From an uncultured Chloroflexota bacterium (GTDB lineage Bacteria > Chloroflexota > Anaerolineae > Aggregatilineales > Phototrophicaceae): a stretch of 5,271 nucleotides of DNA. The notes beneath the pieces were generated by a model, which was not told the origin of the DNA, ran no database searches, and saw nothing but the letters and a program-made list of their open reading frames with translations. This document shows, in pieces, positions 1 through 5,271 of the stretch. Numbering within the stretch: the stretch's first letter is position 1; each line of letters begins with the position of its first letter. Made by a program: the position numbers and the translations under genes. The DNA lies in the NCBI GenBank assembly GCA_937942935.1, contig CALDGT010000499.1:1-5271 (forward strand), given 5' to 3'.

Positions 1-42
1 CTAAGTAAATTGTAACAATCCGCATATTTTCTTCATCTTGTG

Positions 43-70
43 TTGCTTTATAGCCTAAAAGCGATAAAAT
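43..70 (+). promoter_or_regulatory. Candidate sigma70-type promoter of the S41 protease gene
   Basis: A TAAAAT hexamer at 65-70 matches the -10 consensus at five of six positions. A weak TTGCTT at 43-48 lies 16 bases upstream as a possible -35 box. Transcription would start near position 77, giving a leader of roughly 36 bases before the ATG at 113. The -35 match is poor (three of six), and the whole leader is AT-rich, so chance matches are likely. Nothing else in positions 1-112 looks coding. Confidence 0.35.
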
Positions 71-100
71 TAAGCGTATCGGTATTTTTATTACAACCAT

Positions 101-104
101 AGGA
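101..104 (+). promoter_or_regulatory. Ribosome binding site for the S41 protease
   Basis: AGGA lies eight bases before the ATG at 113. This spacing is normal for a Shine-Dalgarno site. It supports that ATG rather than the in-frame methionines at residues 11 and 12, which fall inside the signal peptide. Confidence 0.7.
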
Positions 105-112
105 TTAAGCTG

Positions 113-2470
113 ATGAAAAGAGTCTCTAAAAATTTATTGTTGATGATGTTAACCCTCATCATGCTGGGTGTGATGCCTACCTTCGCCCAAGAGGATGAAG
201 ATGGTGGTGTTACAACCATTATTGGGGAAGTGAGTTACACAGTTGGTTTCCTTTCTGATTTCGGATATGGTTCTGTGACTGTGTTGCTCTCAGATACATC
301 TAGTTTTGTTGACCAAGCCAATACCGAAGACCGCTTACCAGACCCAGAATATATCCTGCCAGAAAGTGGTCAATTTTTGGGCTTAGTCACATCGGATCCC
401 CTTGTTTCGCCCTTCACATACGAAATTCGTCTGCCAATCGTGCCAGTCGGCGAACCACGCGATGTTGATAATGATGGCGAAGAAGATGCAGGTGTCATCA
501 TCAATGATGTTTCTGTCTTTGTGAATATGTATGGGACTGCTTATTGGGATGCCACCCGCGAATATTCTGCGGGATTCTCTTCTGTGCGGACAACCGATGA
601 ATTTGCTCTCCGTTATGAATATATCGGTGGCAAATTGGTGATTTGGTCGCCAGATAATGAACAAAGTTTCCCATCTGGTTTTGGTGAAGATGGTTTGCTC
701 TTTAGTGCAGATGACCCCATCACCACTGTCCAAGCGGGTTATACTGTGGTTGATTTAGACACAGACCCATTCACTTTTGACCGTTCTGCGACTGCTACTG
801 TGGCATTGATTGAACAAGAACAATCTTTGCAACCAGCAGATTATACCAGCCTCAGCTTCACCGAAGCATTTGATGCGTTGATTGACCAAATGCGCCGTGA
901 ATATTCCTTCACCGAATATAAAGGTGTAGATTGGGATGCCCTGTATGCCGAATTTGCCCCGCGTGTCGCAGAAGCAGAAGCTAATGATGATGCCGCCGCC
1001 TTCCAATTTGCCATTCGTGATTTTACATGGTCTATCCCCGATGGTCATATTGGCGCAGATTTGCCACTCACCAATGATGAATTTTTCTTGAATACCGATG
1101 GTGGTGTGGGTATGGCTATTCGTGAAACCGACGATGGGCGCGTGATTGTTCACTACCTCACCGAAGGCGCTCCAGCCCAAGAAGCAGGCATTGAATTAGG
1201 TGCAGAAATCATTTCTTGGAATGGTGTTGCTATCTTAGAAGCCTTGCCAACCGTTGTTACTTATGCCGGTCCTTATAGCACCGACCATAATCGCCGTTTG
1301 CAAGAATTGCGTTATATCACCCGTTCCACGGTGGGCGCAGAAGTGGTTGTCGAATATAAAAACCCAGAATCAGAAGAAGTCGTTACTGCGACCATGACCT
1401 CTGTTGCAGAACGTGATAGCTGGCGCTTCTCTTCAATCGCCCGTGGCGCATCTGGACCAACCGCACTCCCCGCAGAATTCCGCCTTTTGGAAGATAGTGG
1501 GTATGGGTATGTGAAAGTGAATACTTTCTCCGATGACCCAACCATCCTCCTCAGCAACTGGGAATGGATGATTAATACCATGAACGAAAATGGTATCCCC
1601 GGTTTGGTGATTGACCTTCGTTGGAATGGTGGCGGTTATAATTTGTATAACCAACTCGCTGGTTATCTGACCCGTGAAGAAGTCGTTGTCGGTAACGATG
1701 CCAACTATTCACCCGGTTCTGGTACATCGGATGAATTCTTTGTAGACCCCATTGGCGAAGAAAAATTGCGCCCCAATCCAGATGGCATCTATTATGGTGG
1801 CAAGGTCGCCGTTTTGGTCGGACCCAACTGCGGTAGCTCTTGCGAATTTTTCGCTTATGTCCTCAGCCTGTTAGATAATGTCACCATCATTGGTCATTAT
1901 CCAACCGCAGGTTTGGGTGGCAATATTACTCCCGCATACTTGCCCGGTGGTCTCTATTTCCAATTCACCACTGGTCGCGCATTGAACGCAGAAGGTGATA
2001 TTCGCTTAGAAGGTATGGGCGTTATCCCCGATATTGATGTCCCTGTGAACGAAGAAACTCTGTTTGCCGAAGGCGATGTGTTGCTTGATGCCGCTGTCGC
2101 GCACCTCAACGATGCCACATCTATCCCCGTGACTGATGCTGGTGTGATTGAAGTTGGTACACCAGTTGAAGGTGAACTGGTGAATGGTGAACGCATTGCT
2201 TATACCTTTGAAACAGGTGAGGGTGGTTTCTTTGATATTTTCGTGACCGACCCAACAGGCAATCTCGACACCGTATTACGCATTTATATTGCGGGTCAAG
2301 CCGATGTTGCCGCCGAAAATGATGACGATGAAGCAGGCGGAACTGTGAATTCTGGTTTCCGTGGGATTGAATTGCCCGAAGGATTTACCCTCATTCTTGA
2401 AGTAGCAGGCTTTGAAGATGCACAAAGTGGTGCATTTACATTGACCGTTGCTCCATCTGAAGGTGAATAA
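113..2470 (+). CDS. Secreted S41-family serine protease with PDZ and C-terminal PPC domains
   Basis: Predicted exported endoprotease of the C-terminal-processing/tricorn-like S41 family. Residues 1-25 form a signal peptide: basic start, hydrophobic stretch 8-20, probable cleavage after TFA-25, no lipobox cysteine. Residues 26-240 are a domain I cannot name, with acidic loops at 117-125 (DVDNDGEED) and 191-202. Residues about 248-320 are the S41 N-terminal helical region with the conserved PDGH motif (His312). A PDZ-like domain follows at about 328-430 (GVGM loop at 331-334). The protease core spans about 455-645: VIDLRWNGGG at 499-508, GSSCE at 574-578 with predicted nucleophile Ser575, and GVIPDI at 636-641. 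Residues about 678-785 resemble a bacterial pre-peptidase C-terminal (PPC) domain, with its acidic NDDD turn at 736-739. The lysine expected about 25 residues after the serine in Prc/CtpA is missing (TAGLGG at 598-603), so this belongs to a lysine-less S41 branch, perhaps using His312. Substrate unknown. The gene is convergent with its neighbour and probably transcribed alone. Confidence 0.92.
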   Translation: MKRVSKNLLLMMLTLIMLGVMPTFAQEDEDGGVTTIIGEVSYTVGFLSDFGYGSVTVLLSDTSSFVDQANTEDRLPDPEYILPESGQFLGLVTSDPLVSPFTYEIRLPIVPVGEPRDVDNDGEEDAGVIINDVSVFVNMYGTAYWDATREYSAGFSSVRTTDEFALRYEYIGGKLVIWSPDNEQSFPSGFGEDGLLFSADDPITTVQAGYTVVDLDTDPFTFDRSATATVALIEQEQSLQPADYTSLSFTEAFDALIDQMRREYSFTEYKGVDWDALYAEFAPRVAEAEANDDAAAFQFAIRDFTWSIPDGHIGADLPLTNDEFFLNTDGGVGMAIRETDDGRVIVHYLTEGAPAQEAGIELGAEIISWNGVAILEALPTVVTYAGPYSTDHNRRLQELRYITRSTVGAEVVVEYKNPESEEVVTATMTSVAERDSWRFSSIARGASGPTALPAEFRLLEDSGYGYVKVNTFSDDPTILLSNWEWMINTMNENGIPGLVIDLRWNGGGYNLYNQLAGYLTREEVVVGNDANYSPGSGTSDEFFVDPIGEEKLRPNPDGIYYGGKVAVLVGPNCGSSCEFFAYVLSLLDNVTIIGHYPTAGLGGNITPAYLPGGLYFQFTTGRALNAEGDIRLEGMGVIPDIDVPVNEETLFAEGDVLLDAAVAHLNDATSIPVTDAGVIEVGTPVEGELVNGERIAYTFETGEGGFFDIFVTDPTGNLDTVLRIYIAGQADVAAENDDDEAGGTVNSGFRGIELPEGFTLILEVAGFEDAQSGAFTLTVAPSEGE

Positions 2471-2489
2471 ATCACAAAATTTGTGAATC

Positions 2490-2523
2490 AAAAAACACGG
2501 TGCGAATTTGCACCGTGTTTTTT
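2490..2523. terminator. Bidirectional Rho-independent terminator between convergent genes
   Basis: A perfect 14-bp inverted repeat (AAAAAACACGGTGC at 2490-2503, its complement at 2510-2523) encloses a six-base loop. Its GC-rich inner part is followed by six T residues on the plus strand and equally six T residues when read on the minus strand. It lies 19 bases after the protease stop codon and 18 bases after the carboxypeptidase stop codon, so it can end both converging transcripts. Confidence 0.93.
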
Positions 2524-2541
2524 ATTTTGGTAAACAAATGA

Positions 2542-4233
2542 TTATTCTAATCTCACCGTTTGACGCACAACCCCCGCACGGTCATGACGGGCGATAATTT
2601 CAATCTCTGTGCCAGCACTTACACCACTGACCACCCATTCATATTTGACCCTATCATCGGTATTCGCGCCGACAGTCCACGGACTTGGGCTGGTGGGCGT
2701 GCTAGAGTAACCGGATAATTGCCCCGCTTCATGGCGCAACTTGCCACTGGTGAGGGTTAGCCCAACGGGTAATTTGATTTCAAAAATCACCCCACGTACT
2801 GCCTTTTTCTCGACCGCTTTCGATGAGACTTGTGTTGGCAACCAACCTGTGTTATGGACAACCATGCGAATATTATAGACACCATCACTCAATTTTGTGA
2901 CTTTGGTTTCGTATAATTCCAGTTTTGGCGAAATGAGCGCTTGCCAGATGAGCCACTCGCTAAAAGGGGCAATCTCTTTTTCGAGTAGATGGGGTGGGGG
3001 ATTGCGCCACGCATACATCATATCCCAACCGCCCAATTCAACCTCACCCAATTGTGGATGATTGAACGGATACCAATTTACGTATCCTTTTCCGCCTAAA
3101 ACTTCATCACTCCATTTGAGCATTTTGAGGTCATCTTCGTGAGGATGTTCATTATACCATTCAATATATTTATATTCGGTGATGCCTGCTTGCCGTTGTG
3201 GACTCCAAATTTCGACTGTCCAGCCAAAAATGCCGAGATGGTCATAAAGCCAATCATCAAACACCCCTGTAATGACTTCTTTAGGATGATATTTGAAATC
3301 ATGGAATACCGATACCGCAGGATAGCCTGTGATTTGTGTGCCTTTTTCCCCCACACGCTTATAAATCCGTAAATCTTCGGCAGGGAAATTATCATCAGAC
3401 AGGGTGCCATACGGACGGAGCAAAACACCACTCCATGTATGGAAGGTGATACCGCCTGTGATATTTTTGTGTTTGACGATGAAATCTACAATTGCCTTCA
3501 CTTCTGGCTCAGAGGTAGGATATTCGCCCGCACCATATTGTTGTACTTCTTGGCGCCAATTGGCAGGAAAATTGCGGTTGAGGTCTAATCCTTCGACATT
3601 CCGTTTGAGGCGGAAGGTTACACCATCATAATTTTCGATGTATCCTTCACGGATGAGCCGATAATATGTCCCGCCTGTTTCGGTTGGCTCGCGTCGTGTG
3701 AGCAAACGTGGCTCATCTGGATGTTGTTTCCATCCGCCATTGGGGTCTTTTATCCGCATAACCAACACGCGCCCATCACCATCCATATCTTCATTGACCA
3801 ACCCTTCTAAATCTTCTTCGGGGTAGGGATAGGGACGGGTGCTAGACCGCAAAAAGCGCGGTTTGTCTGCGAGCGCCAATTCTGCACCATCTGGATTCAC
3901 ACGCGGGCAAAGATAAAACACGCGGGTATCGAGTGCGCGGGTGACATCTGCATTTTTGCCGTATTCACTGGTTAATTTATTGAGCAAATATAGGGTAGCG
4001 GTGGTTGGCGAAACTTCGGTAGCGTGGATATTGGCATCTGCCCAAAGCGCAGGTTTTTCTTCTGCGATGCCTGTTTGGGTGTTGGTCACAGTCACCAACC
4101 AAATATCGCGTCCTTCATAACTTTTGCCGATACTTTCTAATTTGACCAACTGCGGAAATTCATTTGCAAAGGCTTTGAGGGTGGTTGTGAGTTCATCATA
4201 GCGTACATAATGGTCAAAGGTGATTTGTGGCAT
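2542..4233 (-). CDS. M14-family zinc carboxypeptidase
   Basis: Predicted metallo-carboxypeptidase that removes C-terminal residues from peptides, or cleaves a related amide bond, with one zinc ion. The catalytic domain covers about residues 5-380. Zinc ligands are His70 and Glu73 (HATE, 70-73) and His265 (TFHTWSG). Substrate-binding residues appear as NPDG at 113-116, an arginine near 129, and Asn220-Arg221 in DLNRNFP (218-224). Glu341 in GWTVEIWSP is the catalytic glutamate. The match to the carboxypeptidase A Tyr248 is unclear; Tyr315 is a candidate. Between the first and later motifs is an insert with an acidic DMDGDG loop (149-154) followed by an MRIKDPNGGW stretch, which I recall from one M14 subgroup. 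Residues about 436-563 form a beta-rich C-terminal domain, probably an Ig-like sandwich. No signal peptide or membrane segment is visible, so it may act in the cytoplasm or leave by a non-classical route. The start at 4233 is backed by a good ribosome binding site. Substrate specificity cannot be read from the sequence. Confidence 0.92.
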   Translation of the reverse strand: MPQITFDHYVRYDELTTTLKAFANEFPQLVKLESIGKSYEGRDIWLVTVTNTQTGIAEEKPALWADANIHATEVSPTTATLYLLNKLTSEYGKNADVTRALDTRVFYLCPRVNPDGAELALADKPRFLRSSTRPYPYPEEDLEGLVNEDMDGDGRVLVMRIKDPNGGWKQHPDEPRLLTRREPTETGGTYYRLIREGYIENYDGVTFRLKRNVEGLDLNRNFPANWRQEVQQYGAGEYPTSEPEVKAIVDFIVKHKNITGGITFHTWSGVLLRPYGTLSDDNFPAEDLRIYKRVGEKGTQITGYPAVSVFHDFKYHPKEVITGVFDDWLYDHLGIFGWTVEIWSPQRQAGITEYKYIEWYNEHPHEDDLKMLKWSDEVLGGKGYVNWYPFNHPQLGEVELGGWDMMYAWRNPPPHLLEKEIAPFSEWLIWQALISPKLELYETKVTKLSDGVYNIRMVVHNTGWLPTQVSSKAVEKKAVRGVIFEIKLPVGLTLTSGKLRHEAGQLSGYSSTPTSPSPWTVGANTDDRVKYEWVVSGVSAGTEIEIIARHDRAGVVRQTVRLE

Positions 4234-4239
4234 ATAAAA

Positions 4240-4246
4240 TCCTTTC
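4240..4246 (-). promoter_or_regulatory. Ribosome binding site for the M14 carboxypeptidase
   Basis: Read on the minus strand, GAAAGGA precedes the ATG at 4233 with a six-base spacer. This strong site fixes the start of the carboxypeptidase and argues against a longer N-terminus carrying a signal peptide. Confidence 0.75.
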
Positions 4247-4293
4247 TCGTTAGGACAATAAAATTAATTTGCATAGTGGTGTTTTTATCTGTA

Positions 4294-4316
4294 GTGGCAT
4301 GAGCGCCTCATGCCAC
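4294..4316 (-). terminator. Strong hairpin just after the transporter gene, possible terminator or repeat
   Basis: GTGGCATGAG (4294-4303) and its exact complement (4307-4316) enclose a three-base loop, giving a perfect 10-bp stem. It begins four bases after the transporter stop codon on the minus strand. No T-tract follows on that strand (the next bases read TACAGATAAAAAC), so it is not a textbook Rho-independent terminator. It could instead protect the 3' end of the mRNA, weaken read-through into the carboxypeptidase gene, or be one copy of a dispersed palindromic repeat. Confidence 0.5.
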
Positions 4317-4320
4317 CATT

Positions 4321-5271
4321 TTATGCACTCACTTTTGCAGGCACGAATTGATTTTTAGGCTTAAATAGCAATTTGAGCTTGACGTTGATAATCCCAATCC
4401 CTGTAAAGATAAGACCCGCGCCTAAAAACATGGTTGGGCTAATTTTTTCGCCTAAGACCAACCATCCTAAAATCAGACCCACCGCAGGCACGACATACGT
4501 CACCATTGTGGCGCGGAAAGCCCCCAATTCTTTGATGATGAAATAGAAAAACATATAGGCGATGAAGGTATTCACAAAGCCCAAGCCCAAAATAGCGAAT
4601 AAAATATTGCTTTCTAACTCATTGTAAGGGGTATATGACCGCCCCCCGACAAGGGGTTCGATAAACATGAAAATAAACCCAAGTGACGACCCAACGATGA
4701 ATGTAGAGGCAGAGGTGATGAGGGGTGGAACTTGATATTTCGCCATCACTTTACGGCTGAAGGTCGTTGAACCTGCATAACATAGTGAAGCGGCGACAAT
4801 CGCTAATTGCCCAAGCAAAAAGTGAATATTTAAGCCATTACTTTCGGTTGATGTGACAAATTGAGGAAAATTAAGCGCCAATAATTGGCTATAAAATGGG
4901 CTTGCAGGATGGATGGCATCTGCCGATAACAAAAATACACCCGTAAAGCCAACCGCCAAGCCCAACAATTTGCGCCGTGTAATGCGTTCATCCACAAAGG
5001 CAAAATGCGCGATAATGAGACCGAATAATGCGGCGGTGGCTTGTAAAACAGCCGCCATCCCGCTAGGAATTTCTTGCTCCCCAAATGAGATGAACATATA
5101 CGGTATGCTCACATTAAAGATTCCCAAGATGATGAGCGACCGAATGACAGGCATTTGTTTTGGAAAACGCAATCCACGCAAATAAGCGAGTGTGCTTAAC
5201 CCGATTGCAGCAATGACAGTACGAGTAAAGACGACTTGTGTCGCAGATACCCCCGATACCCCGACACGAAT
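4321..5271 (-). CDS. EamA/DMT-superfamily transporter, 5' end cut by window
   Basis: Predicted inner-membrane permease of the drug/metabolite transporter superfamily (two EamA repeats). Members export or import amino acids, metabolites or drugs; the substrate here is unknown. The frame stays open from the stop at 4321 to the window edge, giving 316 visible residues. A TTG at 5181 is internal: the residues before it (FTRTVIAAIGLSTLAYLRG) match the second helix of the family. Nine membrane segments are visible, at about 10-28, 43-63, 71-93, 101-117, 151-168, 185-204, 221-246, 256-273 and 279-297. Only the first helix, perhaps 20-30 residues, is missing from the usual ten. Repeat 1 ends with the family pattern IPSGMAAVLQATAALFG, then VDERIT (Glu95), then the GLAVGFTGVFLL helix. 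Repeat 2 ends with LGAFRATMVTYVVPAVG, then GEKIS (Glu275), and a final GAGLIFTGIGIIN helix. A basic tail (KLKLLFKPK) follows. The loop between the repeats (about 118-150) is longer than usual. It lies upstream of the carboxypeptidase on the same strand, 87 bases away. Confidence 0.9.
   Translation of the reverse strand: MRVGVSGVSATQVVFTRTVIAAIGLSTLAYLRGLRFPKQMPVIRSLIILGIFNVSIPYMFISFGEQEIPSGMAAVLQATAALFGLIIAHFAFVDERITRRKLLGLAVGFTGVFLLSADAIHPASPFYSQLLALNFPQFVTSTESNGLNIHFLLGQLAIVAASLCYAGSTTFSRKVMAKYQVPPLITSASTFIVGSSLGFIFMFIEPLVGGRSYTPYNELESNILFAILGLGFVNTFIAYMFFYFIIKELGAFRATMVTYVVPAVGLILGWLVLGEKISPTMFLGAGLIFTGIGIINVKLKLLFKPKNQFVPAKVSA

Larger units (their letters stand above)
4234..4320. other. 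Intergenic gap between transporter and carboxypeptidase genes
   Basis: This 87-base AT-rich gap separates two genes on the minus strand. It contains the hairpin next to the transporter stop codon and the ribosome binding site of the carboxypeptidase. No convincing -35/-10 pair was found on the minus strand, so whether the carboxypeptidase has its own promoter is undecided. Confidence 0.6.

Noticed and set aside
9..19. Palindrome ATTGT-A-ACAAT as an operator
   Set aside because: Five-base arms in AT-rich DNA are expected by chance, and it lies well upstream of the candidate promoter with no second copy.
91..219. Direct repeat TTACAACCAT at 91-100 and 210-219
   Set aside because: Only ten bases, one copy is within the coding sequence, and there is no third copy or regular spacing; likely coincidence.
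383..1180. Open frames of 116 and 141 codons on the minus strand inside the protease gene
   Set aside because: They lie opposite a clearly real S41 gene, show no recognisable domain, and are best explained as shadows of its codon use.
2472..2486. CRP-type binding site in the TCACA/TGTGA palindrome
   Set aside because: CRP sites have TGTGA on the left and TCACA on the right; here the half-sites are in the opposite order, and the position is downstream of a gene rather than in a promoter.
4234..4293. Dedicated promoter for the carboxypeptidase gene
   Set aside because: The region is AT-rich and offers several weak -10-like strings on the minus strand, but none has an acceptable -35 box at proper spacing.
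5179..5181. TTG at 5181 as the start codon of the transporter
   Set aside because: The frame is open to the window edge and the upstream residues match the second membrane helix of EamA proteins, so the TTG is an internal leucine codon.
4913..5185. Plus-strand open frame of 90 codons opposite the transporter gene
   Set aside because: It overlaps a conserved EamA coding region and has no recognisable domain or leader of its own.

Overview
This window holds three protein-coding genes and short intergenic regions with clear transcription signals. No RNA gene, insertion sequence, integrase, CRISPR array or phage gene could be seen. It reads as an ordinary bacterial chromosome segment of moderate base composition. 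The lineage cannot be fixed from three genes. The style of the exported S41 protease (acidic aspartate/glycine loops in a long N-terminal region, PDZ domain, C-terminal PPC domain) reminds me of Chloroflexota, possibly Anaerolineae, but this is a low-confidence impression.

Layout: positions 1-112 are a leader with a candidate promoter and a ribosome binding site. Positions 113-2470 (+) encode a 785-residue secreted S41-family serine protease. Positions 2471-2541 separate two converging genes and contain a near-perfectly placed bidirectional terminator. Positions 2542-4233 (-) encode a 563-residue M14-family zinc carboxypeptidase with no obvious export signal. Positions 4234-4320 are an 87-base gap with a ribosome binding site for the carboxypeptidase and a strong 10-bp-stem hairpin just after the next gene's stop codon. 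Positions 4321-5271 (-) encode an EamA/DMT-type membrane transporter whose 5' end lies outside the window.

The carboxypeptidase and transporter lie on the same strand and could be partly co-transcribed (transporter first), but the hairpin between them makes this uncertain. One reading is peptide use: an exported endoprotease, a carboxypeptidase and a transporter of a superfamily that often moves amino acids or metabolites. This is inference from family identity and proximity only. The protease is convergent with the others and separated from them by a terminator, so a shared operon is excluded for it.

I did not find a convincing new biological system. The points most worth checking are in the S41 protease: its only two cysteines bracket the predicted catalytic serine, and the lysine used by Ctp/Prc-type S41 enzymes is absent.
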